Origin: Methylomonas sp. LW13
Lineage (GTDB): Bacteria > Pseudomonadota > Gammaproteobacteria > Methylococcales > Methylomonadaceae
NCBI RefSeq assembly: GCF_016865255.1
Contig: NZ_CP033381.1
Location: 5,084,001 to 5,148,000, forward strand
DNA length: 64,000 bases
Direction: 5' to 3'
The notes beneath the pieces were generated by a model. The model made no database searches and had not been told where the DNA came from. It saw nothing but the letters and a program-made list of their open reading frames with translations. Position numbers and translations under genes: made by a program. How positions within the stretch are numbered: the stretch's first letter is position 1; each line of letters opens with the position of its first letter. Positions 8,139 through 17,367 of the stretch are shown here, one piece after another.

Positions 8139-9215
8139 ATGAGCAACCTGTTTGAGCCCATCAAAGTGGGGGACATCAATTTACCTAACCGCATCGTGCT
8201 GGCACCTTTGACACGCTGCCGAGCCAGCGCCGGCCGGGTGCCTAACGAGTTGATGGCCGAATACTACGCACAGCGAGCGGATGCCGGGCTGATTTTAAGC
8301 GAAGCCACCAGCGTGTCCGCGCAAGGTGTGGGCTATCCGAACACGCCCGGCATTTGGTCGGATGAGCAAGTGGCGGGCTGGACTAAGGTAACCCAAGCAG
8401 TACATGCAGCGGGCGGACGAATTTTCCTGCAACTCTGGCACGTCGGCCGGGTGTCGCATCCGGACTACCTAAACGGCGAGTTGCCCGTCGCGCCCAGTGC
8501 GATTGCGCCCTTGGGGCATGTCAGCTTGCTCCGTCCGATGCGGGATTACGTGACACCCCGAGCCTTGGACATTAGCGAAATCCCCGGGATTGTCGAGACT
8601 TACCGTAAAGGCGCGGAAAACGCCAAACTTGCCGGTTTTGACGGGGTGGAAATTCACGGCGCCAATGGCTATCTGTTAGACCAATTTTTGCAGGACAGCA
8701 CCAATAAAAGAACCGATGCTTACGGCGGTTCGGTGGAAAACCGCGCCCGTCTGATGCTGGAAGTGACGGATGCGGCTATTTCGGTATGGGGACCGGGTCG
8801 CGTGGGTGTGCATCTTGCGCCCAGAGGCGACTCGCATACGATGGGTGATTCCGATCCCTTAAATACCTTTGGCTATCTAGCCGAGCAATTGGGCAAACGC
8901 GGCATTGCGTTCATTTTTACCCGAGAATCGCTCGGAGAAAACCGTATCAGCCCGGCGTTGAAAAAGCGGTTCGGCGGGGTGTTGATTGCCAACGAAGGCT
9001 TTAATAGAGAAACCGCGCAGCAAGTCATTGCAGCCGGCGAAGCGGATGCCGTTTCGTTTGGCAAGGACTATATTGCCAATCCCGATTTAGTCCGGCGTCT
9101 GCAACTAAATGTGGCCCTTAACCCCTATCATGCTGAAACCTTTTATGGGGCCGCGGGGCAGGATCCGAGAATTGGCTATACCGATTACCCGCGTTTGGTC
9201 GCGGACGTGGGCTAA
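8139..9215 (+). CDS. nemA: Alkene reductase, Old Yellow Enzyme family (NemA-like)
   Basis: 358-residue FMN-dependent NAD(P)H oxidoreductase with a TIM-barrel fold. Family landmarks are LAPLTRCRA near the N-terminus, LWHVGRVSHP, and the signature GVEIHGANGYLLDQFLQ followed by DAYGGSVENR. Such enzymes reduce activated C=C bonds, N-ethylmaleimide and nitro esters, usually as protection from electrophiles. It has its own ATG with GGAG upstream and stands alone, facing away from the His-rich pair. The symbol is by family; the substrate is not deducible here, and the TetR regulator that often sits next to nemA is absent. Confidence 0.9.
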   Translation: MSNLFEPIKVGDINLPNRIVLAPLTRCRASAGRVPNELMAEYYAQRADAGLILSEATSVSAQGVGYPNTPGIWSDEQVAGWTKVTQAVHAAGGRIFLQLWHVGRVSHPDYLNGELPVAPSAIAPLGHVSLLRPMRDYVTPRALDISEIPGIVETYRKGAENAKLAGFDGVEIHGANGYLLDQFLQDSTNKRTDAYGGSVENRARLMLEVTDAAISVWGPGRVGVHLAPRGDSHTMGDSDPLNTFGYLAEQLGKRGIAFIFTRESLGENRISPALKKRFGGVLIANEGFNRETAQQVIAAGEADAVSFGKDYIANPDLVRRLQLNVALNPYHAETFYGAAGQDPRIGYTDYPRLVADVG

Positions 9216-9225
9216 AAAAATAGTG

Positions 9226-9249
9226 TGGTTCCCGCGCAAACGGGAACCA
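9226..9249 (+). terminator. Hairpin after nemA, possible terminator
   Basis: TGGTTCCCG (9226-9234) and CGGGAACCA (9241-9249) form a perfect 9-bp stem with a 6-base loop, 10 bp after the stop. There is no T-run after it on the plus strand, so intrinsic termination is uncertain. Read on the minus strand it is followed by a T-rich stretch. Confidence 0.45.
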
Positions 9250-9660
9250 AACATGTTACCCACCAGTGGCTTGCGCGGCTTGCAGAGAGATATTAATCGC
9301 CACCCGGAACTTCAGACAACGCCATATCCTGCAATAATTCCAGCCAAATCTGGCGATATTTTGGACATCCGGCTTGGTAAAAACAGTTGGCCAAGACGCG
9401 CCAACCGGCCATGCTGGGTTTCTTCAGTCAACACGTCGTAGCTGTTCGCGCTCAGCCGGAATGGTGCCTGGACTAACCAGGCTCAAACCCACTCCGGTTA
9501 CACCGCCATGCAAGAGCTCACCCCACAATATTCGAACTTATCCGCGATTATTCCGGGTCGTCTTGAAAACCGGAACACAGCGGTATAGCGGGCATGCATG
9601 CTTGGGAAGAGCCGCGTTTGTATCCCGCTCTGTAGCCGCCCTTCCCATCGATAAACCCTA
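9250..9660. other. Intergenic stretch, nothing recognised
   Basis: About 410 bp between convergent genes. Open frames on the plus strand here lack a ribosome site, signal peptide or recognisable motif and look like chance. No RNA gene or clear repeat was seen. Confidence 0.4.
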
Positions 9661-10242
9661 TCAGCCATAGCGAAAGTTACCCCGGTAGTAATAACTCACA
9701 CCCCACCAGGGATGGCGGATGCTGAAATCCAGATAGAACTCGTCTTCTGAAACAGCACGTTCGCTGATGCTGGCCGAACCTAGCAATAAGTAATCCGGAA
9801 TATTCAGGCGTAGCGACCCGCATTGCCAGAAATGGCCGTTACTGCGATACAGCAACTCGCCGTTTTCGACGCTGACGTGCAAGCGTAAACCAAAACCAAA
9901 GCCTATGAGTTCGACCAACTCGTGGTCAGCCGCATAACTCATCCTGGAACTAAAGCAATCAGTTTTACCATCGGCGTAAGTCATCGTCCTATGCCACTGC
10001 AATAGTTCGCCGTCGGCGGTCTTGTCCACTTCGGCTTGTGCCGCCTGCCCGCGCCACAGTAACAAGCCGCCGAACAAATGAATCAGCCAAATCAAAGGAA
10101 ACAGGTAAATTGGATAGCCTATTTCCATCGTTCCCGTTAGCCGGCTTTGTTGGCAGTCGCTGATTCGATAATGTCTTTGAATCACTTCCGGCAATTGTTG
10201 CCAGTCGTCGCCCAACACTTTTTGCATTAATGACACAGACAT
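9661..10242 (-). CDS. DUF4166 domain protein
   Basis: 193 residues. The N-terminus MQKVLGDDWQQLPEVIQRHY and the later HPWWGVSYYYRGNFRYG fit the DUF4166 family. A hydrophobic stretch (PIYLFPLIWLIHLFGGLLLW, about 45-64) may be membrane-embedded. Function is unknown; in other genomes the domain accompanies or is fused to NAD-binding epimerase-like proteins, and here it is third in a unit with an SDR-DoxX fusion and DUF2269. It starts 3 bp after the DUF2269 stop, so co-translation is likely. Confidence 0.78.
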   Translation of the reverse strand: MSVSLMQKVLGDDWQQLPEVIQRHYRISDCQQSRLTGTMEIGYPIYLFPLIWLIHLFGGLLLWRGQAAQAEVDKTADGELLQWHRTMTYADGKTDCFSSRMSYAADHELVELIGFGFGLRLHVSVENGELLYRSNGHFWQCGSLRLNIPDYLLLGSASISERAVSEDEFYLDFSIRHPWWGVSYYYRGNFRYG

Positions 10243-10245
10243 GGC

Positions 10246-10719
10246 TTAGCTCCAGAGTGAATTATGAAACACCATCAAGGTGGTGATGCCTATCATGCCG
10301 AAGAAGGCCGGCACGCCCAACCATAGCCAAATCTTGGAATAATAGTGGTAAAGGTACGGCAAAGCCCGGCCTTGGGCCAGTGACTCGGTGGCGATGTCGC
10401 GCATGCGGATCTGCAAAATCACCACCGGCAACCAGCACAGCCCGGTGATTAAATACAGCACCACTGTCCACCACAGCCATCCGTCGCCGAACGAAGCCGA
10501 CAATTGATCGGCCAATAGCACGCCGGTTAGCGGTTGGATAATCACGGTCGGCGTGGTGAACCACCAATCGGCCAACACTACATGTTTACTGGTCGTGGCG
10601 ATTGCCGCGTGATCGCCGCTTTTATCGGCCATCACTTTGTAAAACACCGTGCCGGAACCCAAGCCAAACAGGACGATGGCGCTGAGGATATGGATCAATT
10701 TTAACGATAAATACATCAT
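10246..10719 (-). CDS. DUF2269 family integral membrane protein
   Basis: 157 residues with four predicted membrane helices (about 5-25, 48-70, 80-102, 130-152). The N-terminal LKLIHILSAIVLFGLGSG, with a membrane His, is typical of DUF2269, which has been compared with heme-binding or cytochrome-like small membrane proteins without proven function. Its ATG overlaps the end of the SDR-DoxX gene by 4 bases. Together with DUF4166 it forms a compact three-gene unit, probably with a membrane redox or envelope role. Confidence 0.78.
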   Translation of the reverse strand: MMYLSLKLIHILSAIVLFGLGSGTVFYKVMADKSGDHAAIATTSKHVVLADWWFTTPTVIIQPLTGVLLADQLSASFGDGWLWWTVVLYLITGLCWLPVVILQIRMRDIATESLAQGRALPYLYHYYSKIWLWLGVPAFFGMIGITTLMVFHNSLWS

Positions 10720-12005
10720 GACTGCTCTCCTTCCATTACTCTAAACATCAACAAGCACATTAAAAACGGCAGGTTTTTCAGTAGCGGGCCGAACGGGTGG
10801 AATACAAATTCCGGTAAACATGCGGCCACTATCAGGCTATAGCCGAGGACGACCCAGAACTGCCAAAGCATGAGCTGACTAATCCTAAACTGCGCCAAGG
10901 TCGCCAATCCCAAGCCCATATCCATGGCTGCCAAGCCGTATAAGGCTATTGGCGCGCCCACGCCGGTGATGCCGAGTGGTGCCAATAGCTGATAACTCAG
11001 TTGATGCGGGTAGAAAAACAGCGAGGTGATGCCGCTCCATAGCCAGACGAAGGCAATCACGTATCGCAACAAAGGCTTGAGAAAATACAAACCCGCATGC
11101 CAACGCTCGGCTGGGCTGGCCGGTTGAACAAACCATTGCTCGTTCACGTTGATGGGCGCTCGTTCCAAAAACTGGGTGAGCGGCGCTGGATCCGCGCAAT
11201 TGCCGCGATTCAGCATCGCCAGGTTGTCTTTACTGACAATCGGCTCGTTCAGCCATTTGCCCATACCCGCCATGCTCAGAGCAAATTGGTAAGATACGGA
11301 GCAAGTTCTGGCTGTTGGTTTGCCAAGTCGCCGCCTAAGCCCTTGCAGCCAGTCCGCATAACTTATCGGACTGGTGCCGACCAGAGCCAAGGTCTTACGA
11401 CCGGAGACAGCCGGCTCGAGACAACGACAGACGGTGGCGGCCACATCGGCAATATGAATGGGTTGCAAAAGCTGGCGACCACCATCCGGCAGCAAATGCA
11501 CGGGTAATGCCGCCAACGCATGAAACAAGCCGCTACTTTGCCCGCCGTGACCATAAACCAGCGACGGTTGCAGTACAAACCAGTCCAGGGCCAATTCACG
11601 TAAGGCATCGTCGGCGGCTTTTTTGCTGAGGTGGTAATTTGATTCGGCGCCCGCGTCGGCACCCAAAGCCGAAACTTGCACGATCTTTTTTACCCCGGCG
11701 CACGCACCGGCCTGAAACAAGGCTATCGGTGCTTGACTATGCAACTGGGCAAAGCTTTGGTTGTTGTTCTCGGCAATAATGCCCACGCAATTGACGATTG
11801 CGTCGATAGCTCGCAGATGGGGCAGCCAGGAGTCGATCATGCCGGCCTGGGCAAAATCCAATTTTAATCGGGTCAGGTTTGGATGATCGATGAGTAGGCG
11901 TTCGGGGTGGCGGCAACAGGCCGTGACCTGGTGACCCTGTCGCAGCAACTCGTGTAATACGGCGCTGCCGATAAAACCGGTCGCGCCGGTTAATAGGATG
12001 TTCAT
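10716..12005 (-). CDS. NAD(P)-binding SDR/epimerase fused to a DoxX-like membrane domain
   Basis: 429 residues. Residues 1 to about 280 are an extended SDR (NAD-binding ILLTGATGFIGSAV at the N-terminus, then VVNCVGI). Residues from about 300 form a DoxX-like four-helix membrane domain. Such fusions are annotated as SDR oxidoreductases with DoxX-like tails; their substrate is unknown. The frame is open to 12050, but the ATG at 12005 has GGAG on the minus strand and sits at the Rossmann fold. It is first in a unit with DUF2269 and DUF4166 and lies downstream of a membrane AraC-family regulator on the same strand. Confidence 0.85.
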   Translation of the reverse strand: MNILLTGATGFIGSAVLHELLRQGHQVTACCRHPERLLIDHPNLTRLKLDFAQAGMIDSWLPHLRAIDAIVNCVGIIAENNNQSFAQLHSQAPIALFQAGACAGVKKIVQVSALGADAGAESNYHLSKKAADDALRELALDWFVLQPSLVYGHGGQSSGLFHALAALPVHLLPDGGRQLLQPIHIADVAATVCRCLEPAVSGRKTLALVGTSPISYADWLQGLRRRLGKPTARTCSVSYQFALSMAGMGKWLNEPIVSKDNLAMLNRGNCADPAPLTQFLERAPINVNEQWFVQPASPAERWHAGLYFLKPLLRYVIAFVWLWSGITSLFFYPHQLSYQLLAPLGITGVGAPIALYGLAAMDMGLGLATLAQFRISQLMLWQFWVVLGYSLIVAACLPEFVFHPFGPLLKNLPFLMCLLMFRVMEGEQS

Positions 12006-12167
12006 GGTTTTGCTCCAAATGTTGAGAGGCAGGAGCAGATTAACGACCACGAAACGGCCGAACTTCCGAATTGATAGGACAGGAATAGAAATAATTTACG
12101 CGAGATATAACCCCATAAACTTCAAAGTGTTACGGATTTACAAAATGATAAAACTGGAGTTTTTTGT

Positions 12168-13172
12168 TTAGCCGGCGTGTGTTTTTCGATACTGTCCGGG
12201 CGCGACGCCGACGATGTCGCGAAACGCCGCGTAGAAATTGGACTGGGTGCTAAAGCCCACCGTCAAGCCTATCGACAACACCGACGCATTGGGTTCCGCC
12301 AATAGCAGTTTTTTAGCAGCGGCGATGCGTTGTTCGCGAATGTAGCGGGAAAAACCTTGTTGAAATTCGGTATTGATCAGTTCGGATAATTGGTGCTGGC
12401 TCAAATTCAGTTGCTCGGCCAGCAAACCTAGGTTCAGGGTTTCCAGTGCATATAGTTTGTCCTGTGTCATCAATGCATCCAGTTTGGCCAGCACTGCCGG
12501 TTTATCGATATTTTTTAAGGTCGATTCCGCATAAGCCGCCTGCACCGCTTCCGACACGTCGGCGGCAATGCCGGGAAAACGCAATAAGGTCAACGCCACC
12601 GCGAAAAAGGCCAAACCGATCAAGATGCTGTAAGCAGCGATAAAGTCTGCTTCATCCAGTAGCGGCCAGATGAAGCCCAACACTAAAACCGCCACCGCAA
12701 TGGCAAACAAAACCCCCAGCGCCAATAGCTCCCAATGAAAGCGCTGTCTTTGTCCGCGTAGCGCATAGACGGTTTTTGCCAGCCACAGCAAATAGCCGCC
12801 GCCAACCAAAAAAGCGCCGGGCAGGGCCAATCGATAAGGCAAAATCATGCACAGTGCAAACGGCAAGACATGCAATACATCGTGCCGGCTATAACCGGCG
12901 TCATTACGTAACAGTTGCCGGCTGTAAAAATAGAAGCTGGGAGCAATCCCGTACAGCAGAAATAGGTAGAGCGCGGAATGCACCAGATCGTATCGATTCA
13001 GCAAGTAGCCTAAATGCAGGCTCTGGATACCGGCCAAGCCGGCTATCAATAGAAATCCGGCCAATTTCGACGTAAAGCGTACGGGTTCCCTGGCTTGCAA
13101 GATATTGCCGGCCAGCAACAGCAAGGCCGCACCGAACGAGAAACCGATAAATAACAACGCAACGATAGACAT
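12168..13172 (-). CDS. Membrane-anchored AraC-family transcriptional regulator
   Basis: 334 residues. The first about 205 residues hold roughly seven hydrophobic helices. The last about 110 form an AraC/XylS DNA-binding domain with two helix-turn-helix units (LGLLAEQLNLSQHQLSELIN, then VLSIGLTVGFSTQSNFYAAF) and the typical end VGVAPGQYR. It presumably senses something at the membrane and acts on nearby DNA. The SDR-DoxX/DUF2269/DUF4166 unit starts about 160 bp downstream on the same strand and is the obvious candidate target, but no operator was identified. Confidence 0.85.
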   Translation of the reverse strand: MSIVALLFIGFSFGAALLLLAGNILQAREPVRFTSKLAGFLLIAGLAGIQSLHLGYLLNRYDLVHSALYLFLLYGIAPSFYFYSRQLLRNDAGYSRHDVLHVLPFALCMILPYRLALPGAFLVGGGYLLWLAKTVYALRGQRQRFHWELLALGVLFAIAVAVLVLGFIWPLLDEADFIAAYSILIGLAFFAVALTLLRFPGIAADVSEAVQAAYAESTLKNIDKPAVLAKLDALMTQDKLYALETLNLGLLAEQLNLSQHQLSELINTEFQQGFSRYIREQRIAAAKKLLLAEPNASVLSIGLTVGFSTQSNFYAAFRDIVGVAPGQYRKTHAG

Positions 13173-13295
13173 GGACGACCAAGCAAAAAAAGAGTTTTGA
13201 GTTTAGCCCGTGTTTTTAGGCCGGCCAAGGTTTGGGCCGACACTATCTATTGGCGACTCTAGCCGTTAAAATCGCTGGCGGGTAAACACGAGGAC

Positions 13296-13871
13296 ATGCA
13301 CATGGCTTTAGCGGAAAAATTATCGATCAGCGTCGCGGATTATCTGCAAGGCGAATTAGTCAGCGACATCAAGCATGAGTATATTAATGGCGAGGTGTAT
13401 GCGATGGCGGGAGCGAAAAGGTCGCATAACGTCATCAGCATGAACCTGGCTGGTCTGGTTTTCACGCATCTACGCGGTACATCTTGCCGGGTTTTTAATT
13501 CCGATATGAAAGTGCACGTGCAAACCGCCCACGACTACTGTTTCTTCTACCCGGATTTACACGTCACCTGCTCGGCAGCCGACACCGCCGAGCACTACAA
13601 CAGCCAGCCGAAACTGATTATTGAAGTGTTATCGGACGCTACTGAGCGCTATGACCGAGCCGAAAAGTTTCATCACTACCGCAAGTTGCCCAGTTTGGAA
13701 GAGTATGTGCTGATCGCTCAGGACACGCAGCGCGTGGAGTGTTACCGCCGCGCCGAGCAATGGGACTTACGGCTATATCAAGCCGGCGAGCGGGCGTTAT
13801 TGCAATCCATCGGCTTGGAACTGCCGGTCGCCGAGATTTATGAAGGCATCGTGTTTGAAGGCGCGGCGTAA
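13296..13871 (+). CDS. Uma2 family (DUF820) putative endonuclease
   Basis: 191 residues of the Uma2 restriction-endonuclease-like fold. The core PD-(D/E)xK elements appear as FYPDLHVTCS followed by PKLIIEVLSDAT, then RAEKFHHYRKLPSLEEYVLI. Uma2 proteins are very common in cyanobacteria, planctomycetes and methanotroph-like bacteria and often move between genomes. Their biological role is not settled. It stands alone, convergent with fumarase, with about 20 bp between stops. Start at 13296 or at the ATG two codons later (13302). Confidence 0.85.
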   Translation: MHMALAEKLSISVADYLQGELVSDIKHEYINGEVYAMAGAKRSHNVISMNLAGLVFTHLRGTSCRVFNSDMKVHVQTAHDYCFFYPDLHVTCSAADTAEHYNSQPKLIIEVLSDATERYDRAEKFHHYRKLPSLEEYVLIAQDTQRVECYRRAEQWDLRLYQAGERALLQSIGLELPVAEIYEGIVFEGAA

Positions 13872-13891
13872 ACTCCCTCTCGAGCTAAAGC

Positions 13892-15412
13892 CTAAGCCAG
13901 CACCACCGGAATCTTCCCAATTTTTGATTGCCATTCTTTCGGCGCGGTCGCATGAATCGACTCGCCGCGGCTATCCACCGCCACCGTCACCGGCATGTCT
14001 TCAACCACAAATTCGTGTATCGCTTCCATGCCCAATTCCGGAAAGGCCACGACGCGCGCTTGTTTGATGGCTTTGGACACCAAATAGGCCGCGCCGCCGA
14101 CCGCGATCAAATAAACAGCTTGATGCTTGGCGATGGAGGCTATCGCTTGCGGGCCGCGTTCGGATTTGCCGATCATGCCCAGCAGGCCGGTTTTTTCCAG
14201 CACGGTGTCGGTAAAACTATCCATCCGGGTGGCGGTGGTGGGGCCGGCCGGGCCGACCACTTCGTCGCGCACCGCATCGACCGGTCCGACGTAATAGATG
14301 AATTTGTCTTTTAAGTCCACGCCATCCGGCAAGGGCTCGCCTTTGTTCAATAAATCGACGATACGCTTGTGCGCGGCGTCGCGGCCGGTCAATAAGGTGC
14401 CGCTCAGCAGCAAGGTTTCGCCGGGCTTCCAGTCGGCAACGTCTTGTTTGGTCAGACCATTGATATTGACTCGGCGAGCACTGCTGGCCGATTGGGTGAT
14501 TGCCGGCCAGTCGCTTAGTTTGGGCGGCGTCAGCAGCGCTGGACCGGAACCGTCTAACACGAAATGCGCGTGGCGGGTGGCCGCGCAATTGGGAATCATC
14601 GCCACCGGTTTATTGGCGGCGTGAGTCGGGTAATCCAGGATTTTCACGTCCAACACCGTGGTCAAGCCGCCCAAGCCTTGCGCGCCTATGCCCAGCGCGT
14701 TGACTTTGTCGTATAGTTCCAGGCGCAACTCTTCAATAGCATTCGATGGCCCGCGAGCGATCAACTCCTGAATGTCGATAGAACCCATACACGCCTGTTT
14801 GGCCAACAACATCGCTTTTTCGGCAGTGCCGCCGATGCCGATACCCAAAATACCGGGCGGACACCAGCCGGCGCCCATGGTCGGCACGGTTTTCATCACC
14901 CAATCGACGATGTTATCGGCCGGATTCAGCATCACGAATTTGGACTTGGCTTCCGAACCCCCGCCCTTCGCGGCGACTTCCACGTCCACTTTGTCGCCAG
15001 GCACCAGTTCCATATGCACCACCGCCGGTGTGTTATCTTTGGTATTGATACGCTTGCCGGCCGGATCGGCCAGGATGGACGCCCGCAACACGTTGTCCGG
15101 ATGCAGATAAGCCTGGCGCACACCTTCGTTAACCATCTCGGTCACGCTCAATGCCGCATCCCAGCGCACGTCCATACCAATTTTTAAAAAAACCGTAACA
15201 ATGCCGGTGTCCTGGCAAATCGGCCGGCGGCCCTCGGCGCACATCCGCGAATTAATCAAAATCTGCGCCATCGCGTCCTTGGCCGCCGGACCTTGCTCCT
15301 TTTGGTAAGCTGCGTACAAGGCATCGATGAAATCCTTGGGATGGTAATAGGAAATGAACTGCAAGGCATCGGCGATGCTTTGGATGAAATCGGCTTGGCG
15401 AATGGTGGTCAT
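13892..15412 (-). CDS. fumA: Fumarate hydratase, class I (Fe-S dependent)
   Basis: 506 residues, the size of Pseudomonas-type class I fumarase. It hydrates fumarate to malate in the TCA cycle with an oxygen-sensitive [4Fe-4S] cluster. The three cluster cysteines are visible: C66 in CQDTG, C184 in GWCPPG and C276 in PNCAATRH. The alpha (about 1-290) and beta (about 300-506) domains are fused, as in FumA/FumB. The symbol is by family. It is a single gene followed at once by the convergent Uma2 gene, and no heat-stable class II fumarase is in this window. Confidence 0.92.
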   Translation of the reverse strand: MTTIRQADFIQSIADALQFISYYHPKDFIDALYAAYQKEQGPAAKDAMAQILINSRMCAEGRRPICQDTGIVTVFLKIGMDVRWDAALSVTEMVNEGVRQAYLHPDNVLRASILADPAGKRINTKDNTPAVVHMELVPGDKVDVEVAAKGGGSEAKSKFVMLNPADNIVDWVMKTVPTMGAGWCPPGILGIGIGGTAEKAMLLAKQACMGSIDIQELIARGPSNAIEELRLELYDKVNALGIGAQGLGGLTTVLDVKILDYPTHAANKPVAMIPNCAATRHAHFVLDGSGPALLTPPKLSDWPAITQSASSARRVNINGLTKQDVADWKPGETLLLSGTLLTGRDAAHKRIVDLLNKGEPLPDGVDLKDKFIYYVGPVDAVRDEVVGPAGPTTATRMDSFTDTVLEKTGLLGMIGKSERGPQAIASIAKHQAVYLIAVGGAAYLVSKAIKQARVVAFPELGMEAIHEFVVEDMPVTVAVDSRGESIHATAPKEWQSKIGKIPVVLA

Positions 15413-15568
15413 GATGGTCGTCGGGCTACGAAGGAGAATGTATGGAAATTTATCACGAACCGCTGCCGTCCTGAATCAAAAACTGGTAGCCCAAGCCGTC
15501 GGTATTAAAATATAAAACCACAACTTGGAAGTCAGGATGATTTCATCATCCACCCAGCACTGCGGGCG

Positions 15569-16363
15569 CTAAATTACCGGATTATCTGATTTACCCGTCA
15601 ACCCCGGCGCATTGTTGGCTAAGGATGCAAGATTAATAATCGGCACAGCTTGGCCATTCTCGAAAGAAACGAACTCAGAAAAATGCTCGGACCTTGTAAT
15701 AGGGTTGTCACGACGCATCGACGCCTTCACTTTAACAATGTCAGACACCTCATCAATGCCGATAGCCAGGTAATTGGCATCATGTTTGGCAAGCAGGACT
15801 AGACGTCTTTGCAGGTCGACAACCAATTCAATCGTTGAGTCGAAAATATTCAAAAGCTCCATTAACGTGCCTTGTTTAGCCTGATTCAAAGCCGACAAAG
15901 CTTCATCGACACGGCCGGTTTCCGCCATATTCAGCAATTTATCGGCTAGTTCATGTATGGCGGCGTGCGGCCTTTCGAAACAAGACAACAGCAAATGCAG
16001 TCTTTTGTGCCGGGGTGTGTAAGCGTAATACCACTTACCGAATGCGCATTCTCTGGGGTTTCTGGCCTTGCTGAAGGTGCCGTGGTTGCGGACCGAATAT
16101 TCCAGTTCGGCAATCCATTCCAGGTGATCCTTTCTGCGAATTTCCAAAAAAGACTTTAATTCCTCGTATTCAAAGTATTTCGACTTGATATCCAACAAAT
16201 CCCAAAGCGACACATAAGGAAAAACCTCGCCGTCGATCCCGTAGAAGGGATCGGAGTTCTGCCCGCTGTAGGGATAAACCGGGGAAATGGGCACAATCCT
16301 TTTGACGCTGGATAGCGGTAGGCAAAAATATTTTTCACCTATAAGAAAAAGTAACAGTTCCAT
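15569..16363 (-). CDS. CheW-like protein with an inserted CZB (zinc-binding chemoreceptor) domain
   Basis: 264 residues. Residues 1-75 and about 185-264 read as the two halves of a CheW-like domain (LLLFLIGEKYFCLPLSSVKRI; then YLAIGIDEVSDIVKV and VPIINLASL). Between them is a helical segment with the CZB zinc ligands H80, C106 (CAFGKWYY), H133 and H137 (RPHAAIHELAD). CZB domains bind zinc and sense hypochlorite or zinc in chemoreceptors and diguanylate cyclases. The start at 16363 has GGAGGA six bases upstream; the upstream GTG at 16378 would overlap that ribosome site. There is no chemotaxis gene nearby, so the partner is unknown. Confidence 0.75.
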   Translation of the reverse strand: MELLLFLIGEKYFCLPLSSVKRIVPISPVYPYSGQNSDPFYGIDGEVFPYVSLWDLLDIKSKYFEYEELKSFLEIRRKDHLEWIAELEYSVRNHGTFSKARNPRECAFGKWYYAYTPRHKRLHLLLSCFERPHAAIHELADKLLNMAETGRVDEALSALNQAKQGTLMELLNIFDSTIELVVDLQRRLVLLAKHDANYLAIGIDEVSDIVKVKASMRRDNPITRSEHFSEFVSFENGQAVPIINLASLANNAPGLTGKSDNPVI

Positions 16364-16378
16364 GCTTGCTCCTCCCAC

Positions 16379-16619
16379 CCGATGAACCGGTGGGCTTCGT
16401 TAATTTCCCAATAATTTGCAGGTCCTCTGCTTTCGAACGACATTACGGCGAATGCCCTTATAGATGCTGAGTCTCCCTGTGGGTGAGACGGGCCGGCCCA
16501 TCGCCTTGGCGTAGATAGCGGATGCGTCTTTTGTCGTGGCTTAACCGTCAGCATAAGCACATGCAACCAGAGTCTAACCTAATTCGCCATTGTCTAACAT
16601 CCAAAGCAAGTATAGATTA
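16379..16619. other. Intergenic stretch upstream of the CheW-CZB gene
   Basis: About 240 bp. It should hold the promoter of the minus-strand CheW-CZB gene. A weak stem (GTCTC at 16471 with GAGAC at 16485) is the only structure seen. No gene recognised. Confidence 0.35.
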
Positions 16620-17120
16620 GCACGCACTAATATTTTGTGGGGATCATTGCGTCGCGGAGAGCAATCCGCGTGGGCACAAAAACCGTACCCACCCTAAGAG
16701 ACTACAGTGAAATCGGGATAGTTTTATTCCCGTATGCCGCGCCGAGCACCGGAACTTTTGAACGGAATAGCCCGAAGGGGTGCGGCATGGATGCCGCACG
16801 TTGACGAAGGGGCAGGAAGCCCCTTTCGGCAACCCCGTTCAAAAGCGAGGAGCACAGGGAATAAGCGGCATCCGGGTGTCTTTTCTTTTGGATACTTTTC
16901 TTTGGACAAGCAAAGAAAAGTATCTCGGCTGTCGGGCCGAGACCCGACATTAAAACCAGCCGTCGCGTTAGCGACACCAAACACAAAGGCCTATTGACAG
17001 CGTGGGTAAAAAACCGTGTCAACACTTCCCGGTTTCGTGGAAGCGAGACATTGTTTTCGCAGGACGACGCAGAGCGTCTAGGGATGCGTTACCACGCTGG
17101 AGCGTGGGAACGATAAATAG
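16620..17120. repeat. Palindrome-rich intergenic repeat island
   Basis: A chain of perfect or near-perfect hairpins: CGCGGA/TCCGCG (16653-16670); an 11-bp outer stem (16755-16765 with 16835-16845) enclosing a 9-bp hairpin (16780-16799) and a 7-bp hairpin (16807-16825); a 14-bp hairpin (16891-16904 with 16911-16924, loop GACAAG); a 7-bp hairpin (16930-16949); and CCACGCT/AGCGTGG (17092-17107). None lies in a believable gene. The nested arrangement could fold as a three-way junction if transcribed. The look is that of mobile REP/MITE-type sequence. Confidence 0.7.
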
Positions 17121-17183
17121 CGTAATGCGCCGAATGATTTAAGGCCAACATACGGCACAACACGGCAACGCCTATTGACGCCC

Positions 17184-17280
17184 TACCAATTGCGCCTTGG
17201 CCTTGGATTATATCCACCTGAATCCGGTAAATGCGGTTATGTTGATTTACCGGAGCATTGGCGTTATTCAAGTGCCTGGA
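17184..17280 (+). pseudogene. Possible remnant of a REP-associated tyrosine transposase (RAYT)
   Basis: One frame reads ALALDYIHLNPVNAV and then loses similarity. The string Y-I-H-L-N-P-V is a hallmark of RAYT/IS200-like Y1 transposases, where the motif contains the presumed catalytic Tyr. The rest of a transposase (the HUH motif and about 130 residues) is missing. It sits between two copies of a CCACGC..GCGTGG palindrome, the kind of sequence RAYTs are thought to mobilise. The match is short, so this is tentative. Confidence 0.45.
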
Positions 17281-17340
17281 TTTATGCCGGGTAGGATGGA
17301 ATCGGGATTGGTTTTAGCTCACCGCAGCGCGGTTGGTTTG

Positions 17341-17367
17341 CATTACCACGCGGCGCGTGGGAACGAT
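17341..17367. repeat. Second copy of the CCACGC/GCGTGG palindrome
   Basis: TTACCACGC..GCGTGGGAACGAT repeats the sequence at 17089-17113, with only the loop changed (GGC here, TGGA there). Two copies about 250 bp apart flank the RAYT-like scrap. Confidence 0.6.

Noticed and set aside
16339..16566. 75-residue minus-strand frame above the CheW-CZB gene
   Set aside because: Overlaps the true start and ribosome site of that gene; no recognisable features.
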